Part shown: positions 50,448-58,424 of the stretch, piece after piece
How the letters are laid out: each line of letters opens with the position of its first letter
Numbering within the stretch: the stretch's first letter is position 1
Assembly (NCBI GenBank): GCA_043764015.1
Contig: JAYUKY010000032.1
Span: 1-62,956, forward strand
From: JANYGM01 sp043764015
GTDB lineage: Bacteria; Bacteroidota; Bacteroidia; Cytophagales; Thermonemataceae
Reading direction: 5' to 3'
DNA length: 62,956 nucleotides
Translations under genes and position numbers: made by a program
The notes under the pieces: generated by a model
Seen by the model: the letters and a program-made list of their open reading frames with translations, nothing else
What the model was told of the DNA's origin: nothing
Databases searched by the model: none

Positions 50448-51845
50448 ATGGATTACCGCATAGAAAAAGACACAATGGGCGAGGTAAAAGTGCCTGCAAA
50501 CGTCTATTGGGGCGCACAAACAGAGCGTAGTCGCAATAATTTCAAAATTGGTGTAGAAGCATCAATGCCAAAAGAAATTATTTATGCCTTTGCCTATCTC
50601 AAAAAAGCCGCTGCAATGGCAAACGCAGAACTTGGCGCACTTTCTAAGGAAAAAAGTGACCTTATTGGCAAAGTTTGTGACGAGATTTTGGAGAAAAAAC
50701 TAGATACAGAATTTCCCCTTGTCATCTGGCAAACTGGCTCTGGAACACAGTCTAATATGAACGTGAATGAGGTCATAGCGTACAGGGCGCACGTTTTGAG
50801 CGGTGGCGCACTCACAGATGAGAAGAAAGTTTTGCACCCAAATGATGATGTAAACAAATCTCAATCTTCCAACGACACGTACCCAACCGCAATGCACATT
50901 GCCGCCTACAAACAAGCCGTTGAGATTACTATTCCTGGACTTGAAAAACTACGTGATACGCTTGCAGGCAAGGTGGAAGAGTTTAAAAACATTGTCAAAA
51001 CGGGTAGAACGCACTTTATGGACGCTACACCGCTCACACTTGGGCAAGAGTTTTCTGGTTATGTCCAACAAATCACTAACAGCATCAGAGCTATCAAAAA
51101 TGCCCTTGAAATGGTTGCAGAACTTGCTTTGGGTGGAACTGCGGTAGGAACTGGGCTGAATACGCCAAAAGGTTATGATGTACTTGTTGCTAAAAAAATT
51201 GCTGATTTGACTGGTTTGCCTTTCGTTACTGCACCCAACAAATTTGAGGCTTTAGCGGCTCACGATGCAATGGTAGAACTTTCTGGTGCGCAAAAACGTG
51301 CTGCTGTTTCACTTATGAAGATTGCAAATGATATTCGTATGCTTAGTTCTGGACCACGTTCGGGCATTGGCGAGATTGTTATCCCTGATAATGAGCCTGG
51401 TTCGTCTATTATGCCAGGAAAAGTTAATCCTACACAACCAGAAGCACTTACTATGGTCTGTGCACAAGTGATGGGAAATGATGTTGCAGTGGGTATTGGT
51501 GGCTCAAATGGTCATTTTGAATTGAATGTTTTTAAACCTTTGATTGCTTATAACGTGCTTTTGTCGGGTAGATTGTTGGGTGATGCTTGTGTTTCTTTTG
51601 CTGACAAATGCGCTGTTGGCATTACGGCAAACAACGAAATCATTAAGCAACATTTAGAAAATTCTTTGATGCTCGTAACTGCGTTAAATACGCATATTGG
51701 CTACGAAAATGCCGCTAAAATTGCTAAAAAAGCACATAAAGAAAATAAAACTTTACGTCAGGCAGCGGTAGAATTGGAGCTTGTAACCTCAGAGCAATTT
51801 GATGCGTGGGTCATTCCTGCGGATATGGTGGGAAGTTTGAAATAA
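50448..51845 (+). CDS. fumC: class II fumarate hydratase
   Basis: FumC interconverts fumarate and L-malate in the TCA cycle. The 465-residue protein has the N-terminal KDTMGEVKVPANVYWGAQT, TGSGTQSNMNVNEVIA, TGRTHFMDATPLTLGQE and the family signature GSSIMPGKVNP near residues 321-331, with normal length. It is iron-independent by family. It stands between the restriction pair and kptA. Confidence 0.96.
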   Translation: MDYRIEKDTMGEVKVPANVYWGAQTERSRNNFKIGVEASMPKEIIYAFAYLKKAAAMANAELGALSKEKSDLIGKVCDEILEKKLDTEFPLVIWQTGSGTQSNMNVNEVIAYRAHVLSGGALTDEKKVLHPNDDVNKSQSSNDTYPTAMHIAAYKQAVEITIPGLEKLRDTLAGKVEEFKNIVKTGRTHFMDATPLTLGQEFSGYVQQITNSIRAIKNALEMVAELALGGTAVGTGLNTPKGYDVLVAKKIADLTGLPFVTAPNKFEALAAHDAMVELSGAQKRAAVSLMKIANDIRMLSSGPRSGIGEIVIPDNEPGSSIMPGKVNPTQPEALTMVCAQVMGNDVAVGIGGSNGHFELNVFKPLIAYNVLLSGRLLGDACVSFADKCAVGITANNEIIKQHLENSLMLVTALNTHIGYENAAKIAKKAHKENKTLRQAAVELELVTSEQFDAWVIPADMVGSLK

Positions 51846-51860
51846 ATAAAAATATCTATA

Positions 51861-51920
51861 ATTTATTTGCCACAAATACACGAATAAATACAATCATTTG
51901 TGTATTTGTGGCAAGTAAAT
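51861..51920. repeat. long intergenic hairpin, copy 2
   Basis: ATTTATTTGCCACAAATACAC (51861-51881) pairs with 51900-51920 at 20 of 21 positions. It shares words with the hairpin at 24954-25011. It sits between convergent fumC and kptA and may act as a bidirectional terminator. Confidence 0.75.
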
Positions 51921-51924
51921 TTTC

Positions 51925-52461
51925 TTAAAAATCAATATATTGAGTTGCGACCATATCAGTAAGCCAAACACCATTATCAGAAATATAAAAATTTTCTCCG
52001 TTTTGGTGCATTTCTAAGGCTCGCACAGTCAAAACAACTACTTTCCCATGTCGTGAGCCTACTTTTATAGCAGTTTCTATTTGTGTAGAAAGATGGACGT
52101 GTTGTCTATTCTGTTTGGTTATTCCTTGTTCTTTTATGAAAGAAAGTACATTTTCACTTGTTCCGTGATACAGAATTTCTGGGGGTTGTGTTGGTAAAAG
52201 TGCTAAATCAATATCTACAGAATGACCTTGATTAGCTCGTATTTTATCTTTGGTTTCGTTGAAGGCAAAACGCTGTTTATCATTGTTTTGTACAATTTCT
52301 TCCAATTTTTTCATATCCAAACCAAAACCTTTTGTATTCATTTTGGAGATAAAAACGGCTGTATCTGTCCAGCCGTTTTCGTCCAAAATAATATCAATTT
52401 TATCTGGATTGTGCCTAAGTACAAGGCTCATAAATTTACTAATTTCTTTGTCTGATTTCAT
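51925..52461 (-). CDS. kptA: RNA 2'-phosphotransferase (Tpt1/KptA)
   Basis: A 178-residue protein from the ATG at 52461 (MKSDKEISKFMSLVLRHNP). Family motifs: LRHNP, then ANQGHS, LYHGTSENVL and QHVHLSTQIETA, plus VGSRHGKVVVLTV, containing the conserved Arg/His residues. The enzyme removes an internal 2'-phosphate left by RNA ligation, transferring it to NAD. The longer frame from 52491 adds ten residues before the family's usual N-terminus. No RtcB or ligase is adjacent. Bacterial KptA has no established tRNA splicing role. Confidence 0.93.
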   Translation of the reverse strand: MKSDKEISKFMSLVLRHNPDKIDIILDENGWTDTAVFISKMNTKGFGLDMKKLEEIVQNNDKQRFAFNETKDKIRANQGHSVDIDLALLPTQPPEILYHGTSENVLSFIKEQGITKQNRQHVHLSTQIETAIKVGSRHGKVVVLTVRALEMHQNGENFYISDNGVWLTDMVATQYIDF

Positions 52462-52507
52462 TTTTTGCGTGTAGCGAGTGAGATAAGGCAATGCCTTATC
52501 TCTACAT

Positions 52508-52545
52508 TTTCAACGTAATTGATAATTCGTAATTCGTAATTGAAT
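52508..52545. repeat. degenerate 7-bp repeat array, AATTCGT type
   Basis: AATTGAT, AATTCGT, AATTCGT and AATTGAA units between the kptA and ankyrin genes. Confidence 0.6.
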
Positions 52546-54801
52546 TTATTTCTTAATTTTCTTCAAAATAAGTGTCATTTGCTTATTTTTTGCATCTTTT
52601 GAAATATCTAAAGGTGTTTTTCCTTTAAAATTTTTCATTTTTGCATCTCCACCTTTTGCCATCAAAAGTTTGGCAATATCTTGTTTATCTTTCATTGCGG
52701 CAATATGTACGGCAGTTTCACCATTCATATTGATAGAGTTTGGCGCAGAGCCTTTCTCCAAAAACAACCTCACAAGCTCCAAATTACCATTTTCTATAGC
52801 GTTATGCAAAGGATAACCTTTATACAAACTTACGCCTTTTTCCAAAAGCAAACGAGCAGTTTCTGGCTTATCTGTATAAGCCAAAAGGCTATTTCCTTTG
52901 CCATCTGTATGATTTGGATTAGCTTTTGCAGCAAGCAAAATTTCCAACATTTGTGGGTCTTTTGCTAAGAAAATAGCAGTTTGACCATCTTTATTGGTAA
53001 TTTCTGTTTTTGCGCCTTTTTCCAAATATTTTTTTACAATAGTTTTCTGATTTTTTTCTGTTGCAAGCAAAAGCAAACTTGTTGTAGAGCCGTCAGCAAG
53101 CAAAACGGGCATATTAACATCAAGATTTTTAGCAAAAAGCACATCAAAAATAGGTGTAGTAGCATCAGTTTTTAGACTTTCAAACGCATAATTAAAGGCT
53201 ATTTTGCCTGCATTATCTTTGATATTAACGTCTGTATTTTGTGCCAAAAGGTAATCAACTATTTCTTTTTGGTTATTTATTGTTGCTAAAATCAGTGCTG
53301 TTTGCCCCAAATCATTGATTTTCTCATTTTTATCCACTTTAAGACTTTCCACAAAATAACGTATCAAATCCATTTTATTATAAAAAACGACAATCCCTAA
53401 AAGGGTTTTTACACTATTTTTCTTTTCTTTATCTAAAAAAATATTGCCTTTAAAGCTCGTGGGCGCATTTTTGCGCACAAGCATACGCACAATGGAGGTA
53501 TCAACTTTTCCAAGCGCATTAGCAAGTGTCATTATAGCCACAGGAGGCACACCTGCCATATTTGTTTGATGAATATCTGCACCCAAAAGCGTTAGAAGTG
53601 TCAAATCTTTGCTTTTATTTTCTAGCAAAGCCTGCATAAATGGGGTGATACCATTTCCTTCAAATTCTGCAATATCTTCACCCAAAACCTGTGTAATGGT
53701 CATTTCACGACCTTTTTTTAGATTTTCTGCATAGTTTTTCGCTTCTGCTAAAAGCAATTCTCTGCGTTTTCTTGCATCTTCTTCTGACATTCTTTTGCTT
53801 TCTGCGGTTTTCTTTTCAAGGTCGTCAGCAAGTTTACGAGCATCTTCTTTTTTCTTCATTTTGGCATAAAACTTAAATGGTTTTACGACTTGCTCTTTGA
53901 TTTTCACGACTGCAACCTGTTTTACAGCAAGTTTTGGCTCTGCGACAGGCGTAACTTCAATATAAACTTGACCAGGATTAACGAGTGCTTTATGGCTTTC
54001 ATTTGCCTCAACAGTCTTAATCAGTACGCCATCAACTTTAATTTCCGCTTTAACATCAACCATAAACAAAATATACCCAGAACTCTCCATTTTGCGCATT
54101 TCTAACTCTTTGTTGAGTTTTTCTGCTTCAAATTTTTGTTGTTCTGCCTTGCGTTTGTCGTCAAGGCTCATTTTGTCGTATTCTAGTTTGCGTTCTTCTT
54201 CTTTCTGACGTTCCAAGCGTTTTATTTCGTCTTCACGTTGCTTAGCTATACGTGCATTAGCATCATTTTCTTGTTCTTTGATTTTTTTTGCGGCATCTTC
54301 TTTTTCCTTTTCAAGGCGTTTACGCTCTGCTTCCAAAAGTTGTTTTTCAGAGCTAGTTTGGTCATTTAATTGCTTTTGTGTGTTATTTACCACATCTAAC
54401 AAAAGCAGTTTAATTTGACTACTTGGTGGCACACCAGCAAGCAAAAACATTGAATAAATTTTCTGAATAACATCACCACCATTCAGTGTAAAAGTTTCTT
54501 TCTGAACGTCAGAAGTGATATTCCCTAACTTGGCGCAACTGGTAGAAGATACCACAGACAAAGAACTCGCCACCGCCAAATTGTCGCTAGTTGTATTGGT
54601 AAAGTAAACCGTAATTTTGTATTCGTCGCAACTACTTCCAAGATTATCTTTGACAGTACGCAGGTTTTGAAGGCTATAAGCTACTTTCAGACCAGATTTT
54701 TGAACAATAAAGTTGTCGCCTTGTGCGTAAACACGAGAGGAAGAAAAGATAGCTAAAAAGCTGAAAATCAACAGAAAAGTTAATGTATTGATACGCATCA
54801 T
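52546..54801 (-). CDS. exported ankyrin-repeat protein with long coiled coil
   Basis: A 751-residue protein with signal peptide (to about 27, RVYAQ), a beta-rich domain (about 30-150), a long Lys/Glu-rich coiled coil (about 155-245, e.g. AERKRLEKEKED), a PEGA-like segment (about 250-320), a second charged helix and then about nine ankyrin repeats (about 370-751, e.g. GQTALILATINNQKEIVDYL and GETAVHIAAMKDKQDIAKLL). It probably acts as an envelope scaffold. There is no enzymatic motif. Confidence 0.87.
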   Translation of the reverse strand: MMRINTLTFLLIFSFLAIFSSSRVYAQGDNFIVQKSGLKVAYSLQNLRTVKDNLGSSCDEYKITVYFTNTTSDNLAVASSLSVVSSTSCAKLGNITSDVQKETFTLNGGDVIQKIYSMFLLAGVPPSSQIKLLLLDVVNNTQKQLNDQTSSEKQLLEAERKRLEKEKEDAAKKIKEQENDANARIAKQREDEIKRLERQKEEERKLEYDKMSLDDKRKAEQQKFEAEKLNKELEMRKMESSGYILFMVDVKAEIKVDGVLIKTVEANESHKALVNPGQVYIEVTPVAEPKLAVKQVAVVKIKEQVVKPFKFYAKMKKKEDARKLADDLEKKTAESKRMSEEDARKRRELLLAEAKNYAENLKKGREMTITQVLGEDIAEFEGNGITPFMQALLENKSKDLTLLTLLGADIHQTNMAGVPPVAIMTLANALGKVDTSIVRMLVRKNAPTSFKGNIFLDKEKKNSVKTLLGIVVFYNKMDLIRYFVESLKVDKNEKINDLGQTALILATINNQKEIVDYLLAQNTDVNIKDNAGKIAFNYAFESLKTDATTPIFDVLFAKNLDVNMPVLLADGSTTSLLLLATEKNQKTIVKKYLEKGAKTEITNKDGQTAIFLAKDPQMLEILLAAKANPNHTDGKGNSLLAYTDKPETARLLLEKGVSLYKGYPLHNAIENGNLELVRLFLEKGSAPNSINMNGETAVHIAAMKDKQDIAKLLMAKGGDAKMKNFKGKTPLDISKDAKNKQMTLILKKIKK

Positions 54802-54987
54802 AAGTTTTTATTTTATTAAATATTTTTTTACAAAGATACAAAAAAGATACCAATTTTTGAATAATTGTTTTTTTAACACTAGGGAACAGGTACGAAATAA
54901 GAAGTACGAGGTACGAATTTTGATTATTAAGCTATTATAAAAATACAAATTGGAGAATTTTTTAGTAGAAATTTCGTGATTAACTTT

Positions 54988-55017
54988 TTCGTACTTCGTA
55001 CTTCTAACTTCCCACCT
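54988..55017. repeat. degenerate 7-bp repeat array containing the LUD gene stop
   Basis: TTCGTAC, TTCGTAC, TTCTAAC, TTCCCAC units. The stop and last codons (EVGS) of the LUD gene on the minus strand (ending at 55004) lie inside the array. Confidence 0.7.
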
Positions 55018-55675
55018 CAATTACTTCTTCTTGTTCTACAAAATCATCAATCAAAAACACATAAAGTTCTTTTGGTCCGTGTGCGCCCAAAACAAGCGTT
55101 TTTTCAATGTCTGCGGTGCGACTAGGTCCTGTCGTGACAGAAAGCATTGAAGGTAAATACTTGTATTTCAGCTTGATTTGTTCCAAGGCAGTTTGCAAAT
55201 CATAAATAAGTTGTGAGGTAAATGCCACCACTACGTGAATATTTGGGTAAATGGAAAGTCGTCTGCCACTTGTGGTATTAGAAGACACAATTAGACTACC
55301 TGTACGTGCCACAAGTGCCTCACAGGTAGTTATACCAATATCTGCCGCCATAAAATCAATACCATTTCCTTTGTAAGGAATTTGTGCCACATCAAAAATC
55401 TCTTGTAGAGGTTTTTCCCACACAAAAACCTCTTTGGTTTGTTTTTCACGCAATAATTTTTCCAAATTATCTATAAAATCCTGCTCATCTCCACAAAAAC
55501 AAAACTTGCCTTGCATAGCCGTAAAATTTTGTGCAAAAATAACTGCTAAATCCATTTCTGGGCTATCTGTATAGATTTCAGCCGTAAAATTAGGTTGAGT
55601 TGGTAGCTTTTCAGGCTGAATTTTGAGGGCATTTTGTATTTTTTGGATAATTTTTTCTCTGTCGTTGGTAGCCAT
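55004..55675 (-). CDS. LUD domain protein, LutC/YkgG-like
   Basis: A 223-residue protein of the LUD fold: IGITTCEALVARTGSLIVSS (about 133-152), SIYPNIHVVVAF and LSVTTGPSRTADIEKTLVLGAHGPKELYV at the C-terminus. LutC with LutA/LutB oxidises lactate; those partners are not in the window, so this is a stand-alone copy whose role could differ. Its 3' end is made of heptamer-repeat sequence, so the last residues (VIEVGS) may be recently added. Confidence 0.88.
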   Translation of the reverse strand: MATNDREKIIQKIQNALKIQPEKLPTQPNFTAEIYTDSPEMDLAVIFAQNFTAMQGKFCFCGDEQDFIDNLEKLLREKQTKEVFVWEKPLQEIFDVAQIPYKGNGIDFMAADIGITTCEALVARTGSLIVSSNTTSGRRLSIYPNIHVVVAFTSQLIYDLQTALEQIKLKYKYLPSMLSVTTGPSRTADIEKTLVLGAHGPKELYVFLIDDFVEQEEVIEVGS

Positions 55676-55705
55676 ATTTTTAGTTGAATAGATGTATTGA
55701 GTATT

Positions 55706-56296
55706 TTATTTTTCATTTTTAAGAAATTTTAGCAACTGGAAAAGTGCCTTAGCTCTGTGACTAAGCATATTTCTTTCTGTGATGTCCATTTGTGCGAAAG
55801 TTCTTTGAGCGTTATCTAGTTGATTTTTTGGCGCAAAAACAGGATTATAACCAAACCCTTGTTCTCCACGCTCTTCTGTGAGTATTTCTCCTTCTATAAC
55901 TCCTTGAAATTGATGTGTTTGTCCATTTTTTATGAGCGTAATACAAGTACGAAACCTTGCGTTTCTGTTGGTTTTATCTTGTAGATTTTTCAGAAGAAGT
56001 GCATTATTTGCCTCGTGGTCGCCATGTGTGCCTGCATACATAGCAGAAAATGCACCAGGCGCACCATTGAGGGCTTCTACTTCTAATCCAGAATCATCAG
56101 CAAAACAATCAATATGATAATTTTGGTTGATATAATTAGCTTTTTGCAAAGAATTTTCTTCTAATGTTGCAAAATCTTCAGGGATTTCTTCTGTGCAACC
56201 CAAATCTTTTGGACTGACAATCTCAAACAAATCTCCTACTAAAAGCCTAATTTCTTCTAGTTTGTGGGCGTTGTTGCTGGCAAAACAAAGTTTCAT
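55706..56296 (-). CDS. rdgB: RdgB/HAM1 non-canonical purine NTP pyrophosphatase
   Basis: Hydrolyses ITP, dITP and XTP to clean the nucleotide pool. The 196-residue protein has LCFASNNAHKLEEIRLLVG at 3-21, ADDSGLEVEALNGAPGAFSAMYAG (about 66-89), EGEILTEERGEQGFGYNPVFAP and a C-terminal SHRAKALFQL. Complete and standard. It is 30 bp upstream of the LUD gene on the same strand, so the two may be co-transcribed. Confidence 0.95.
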   Translation of the reverse strand: MKLCFASNNAHKLEEIRLLVGDLFEIVSPKDLGCTEEIPEDFATLEENSLQKANYINQNYHIDCFADDSGLEVEALNGAPGAFSAMYAGTHGDHEANNALLLKNLQDKTNRNARFRTCITLIKNGQTHQFQGVIEGEILTEERGEQGFGYNPVFAPKNQLDNAQRTFAQMDITERNMLSHRAKALFQLLKFLKNEK

Positions 56297-56332
56297 AATG
56301 AGTTGTGAGTTATAAATTATGAGTTGTGAATT
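56296..56332. repeat. degenerate 7-bp repeat array, AGTTGTG/AATTATG type
   Basis: AGTTGTG, AGTTATA, AATTATG, AGTTGTG and AATTAGT units just upstream of the rdgB start. Confidence 0.65.
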
Positions 56333-56378
56333 AGTACAATATATTGATAATCAAAGTATTATATTTTATTTTGAGATT

Positions 56379-56410
56379 ATAAAAATTCACAATTAAAATA
56401 GTTATCTTTG
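56379..56410 (+). promoter_or_regulatory. promoter for small exported protein gene
   Basis: TTTTG ending at 56383 and TATCTTTG at 56403-56410 with a 19-bp spacer: a textbook Bacteroidota -33/-7 pair. Confidence 0.7.
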
Positions 56411-56478
56411 CGTTTATAAACTCAAAAGTACGCTAATAAGTCCGTTTTTCAAAATTCAATAATAATAAATAATTTCTT

Positions 56479-56880
56479 ATGAAAACATTACTTGTTTTTT
56501 TACTTATTTTTGTTTCTTATTTCAACGCAATGGCACAAAAGAAAACAACAATCAGCTACAAATACATTGATGGCAGCAATAATACCTACATTATAAACTC
56601 CAAAAATGTAGAATATGTGCCAATCACACCAGAAAACAGTTCTTCAGGCATGTATAGTGGTGGAAAACCGTTTAATGTGACAATCAGCACAGAACAAGCA
56701 ACAGAAATCACTAATCTTTTTGCTAACGCTATCAAAAACAAAGAGATTCAACTAGAAATACGCCCAAAAGGTGCTGGAACAATCATTAAAATTGGTTTGG
56801 AACTTGTACAAATAACCATTATTAAGATGAATGCTACAGAAAAATTAGCCATTGAAAAGTGGTTGAAAAGCCTTAATTAA
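56479..56880 (+). CDS. small exported hypothetical protein
   Basis: A 133-residue protein with a signal peptide (hydrophobic 4-17, ending AMAQ). The mature part is beta-rich: TTISYKYIDGSNNTYIIN, then YSGGKPFNVTISTEQ, with a short helix and KIGLELVQITIIKM near the end. I recognise no family. It has its own promoter and terminator. Confidence 0.75.
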   Translation: MKTLLVFLLIFVSYFNAMAQKKTTISYKYIDGSNNTYIINSKNVEYVPITPENSSSGMYSGGKPFNVTISTEQATEITNLFANAIKNKEIQLEIRPKGAGTIIKIGLELVQITIIKMNATEKLAIEKWLKSLN

Positions 56881-56896
56881 CTTAAAATCTACAAAT

Positions 56897-56933
56897 AACT
56901 TCCCGAAAGTTTCCAACTTTCGGGAAGTTTTAC
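56897..56933 (+). terminator. Rho-independent terminator
   Basis: AACTTCCCGAAAGT pairs with ACTTTCGGGAAGTT around a short loop and is followed by a TTTTA run. Confidence 0.9.
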
Positions 56934-56950
56934 AAACTCAACACTAAAAT

Positions 56951-57523
56951 ATGCTTTCCTTTAATGTTCCTATTATTTTGGCTTCTGGCTCACCACGTAG
57001 AAAACAGCTTTTACAAGATATTGGCATAGTTTTTACTGTAAAAACAAAAGATACTCCTGAAGATTTTTTGCCGACTTTGCCCGCCCACGAAATACCAGTT
57101 ATTCTTGCCATACGCAAAGCAGAGGCATTTTTAGGAGAAATAACTAACGAGATTATTATTACTGCAGATACCATTGTAGCTATCAATAATCAAATTTTGA
57201 ACAAACCAGCAGACTTTGCGGAAGCAAAAGCAATGCTCAAAATGCTCTCAGGCGTGCCACACGACGTGATTACAGGCGTATGTATAATGAGCAAAGACAA
57301 AAAAATTACCTTTGCAGACACAACAAAAGTGTTCTTAAAGGAACTAACTGACGAGGAAATTCATTTTTATATAGAAAACTACAAACCTTACGACAAAGCA
57401 GGCAGCTATGGAGCGCAAGAATGGCTTGGAATGATTGGAATGAAGCGCATAGAAGGTTCTTATTTTAATGTAATGGGGCTTCCTGTACATCTTATTTATG
57501 AAAATTTGAAGAAATTTTTATAA
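56951..57523 (+). CDS. maf: Maf-like nucleotide pyrophosphatase
   Basis: A 190-residue protein of the Maf/YhdE family, which hydrolyses dTTP/UTP or modified nucleotides. PIILASGSPRRKQLLQDIGI is at 6-25, ADTIV near 74-78 and KPADFAEAKAML near 84-95, then DKAGSYGAQEWLGM and IEGSYFNVMGLPV. These follow the YhdE (dTTP/UTP) type. It is 40 bp before the Thg1-like gene on the same strand. Confidence 0.93.
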   Translation: MLSFNVPIILASGSPRRKQLLQDIGIVFTVKTKDTPEDFLPTLPAHEIPVILAIRKAEAFLGEITNEIIITADTIVAINNQILNKPADFAEAKAMLKMLSGVPHDVITGVCIMSKDKKITFADTTKVFLKELTDEEIHFYIENYKPYDKAGSYGAQEWLGMIGMKRIEGSYFNVMGLPVHLIYENLKKFL

Positions 57524-57562
57524 ATAATCATTCCTTTTAAACATAAAAACAACTAAAAAAAT

Positions 57563-58387
57563 ATGGATTTTCAGACATTAGGAGATTGGTGCAAATGGTT
57601 GGAGAAAAACTTTTCTAACGAACTTATGATACCAATGTTGCCCGTTATTATAAGATTAGATGGCAACAATTTTCATACGTGGACGAAAGGATTAGACAGA
57701 CCATTTGATGAAAATCTTACGGAACTTATGATTGAAACCACAAAATTTTTGGTACAAGAAACCAATGCAGCTGTTGGATATACCCAAAGTGACGAAATTA
57801 CATTAGTTTTATATTGCGCAGACCACAAAAGTTTAATCTATAATGATGGAAAAAAACAAAAGATTTTATCAAAATTAACAGGTAAATGTGTATCTTTTTT
57901 TAATGAAAAAAGATTAGAACTTTTGCCTAAACATAACAAAATAGCTAACTTTGATTGTAGAATTTATCAAACCCCTACTTTGCTAGATGCTTGTGTACAG
58001 TTGTTGTGGCGTGAAAATGATGCTACAAAAAATAGTATTTCAATGCTTGCACAAAGTTTATTTTCACACAAAGAATTGTTAAAAATGAATGGAAGTGAGA
58101 TGCAAAACAAAATGATGCTTGAGAAAAACGTGAATTGGAATGATTTGGAAGTTAAATTTAAACGTGGAACTTATGTCAAAAAAATAAAAACCTCAAAACC
58201 TTTCACCAAAGAAGAACTAGAAAATTTACCTGCTAGGCATCAAGCACATAAAAACCCACTTCTTGTTATTGAAAGAGCAGTTGTAAAGGAATTTGAAATG
58301 CCTATTTTTAGCAAAATAGCAAACAAAGAAGACGTGATTTTCTTTGATGCTACGCCAATTTTAATTACTTCTGATACTATTGCATAA
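57563..58387 (+). CDS. Thg1-like tRNA 3'-5' polymerase family protein
   Basis: A 274-residue protein of the tRNAHis guanylyltransferase family. IIRLDGNNFHTWTKGLDRPFD at 29-49 and GYTQSDEITLVLY at 72-84 supply the metal-binding Asp33 and Asp77-Glu78 (Asp29/Asp76 in human Thg1). WRENDATKNSISM and NWNDLEVKFKRG are also typical. Family enzymes add nucleotides in the 3'-5' direction to tRNA 5' ends; bacterial Thg1-like proteins are uncommon and mostly do repair. The gene overlaps the DsbD-like frame slightly. Confidence 0.92.
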   Translation: MDFQTLGDWCKWLEKNFSNELMIPMLPVIIRLDGNNFHTWTKGLDRPFDENLTELMIETTKFLVQETNAAVGYTQSDEITLVLYCADHKSLIYNDGKKQKILSKLTGKCVSFFNEKRLELLPKHNKIANFDCRIYQTPTLLDACVQLLWRENDATKNSISMLAQSLFSHKELLKMNGSEMQNKMMLEKNVNWNDLEVKFKRGTYVKKIKTSKPFTKEELENLPARHQAHKNPLLVIERAVVKEFEMPIFSKIANKEDVIFFDATPILITSDTIA

Positions 58388-58424
58388 AAATAATATATCT
58401 CCAATTTTACAAAAAACTATTTTA

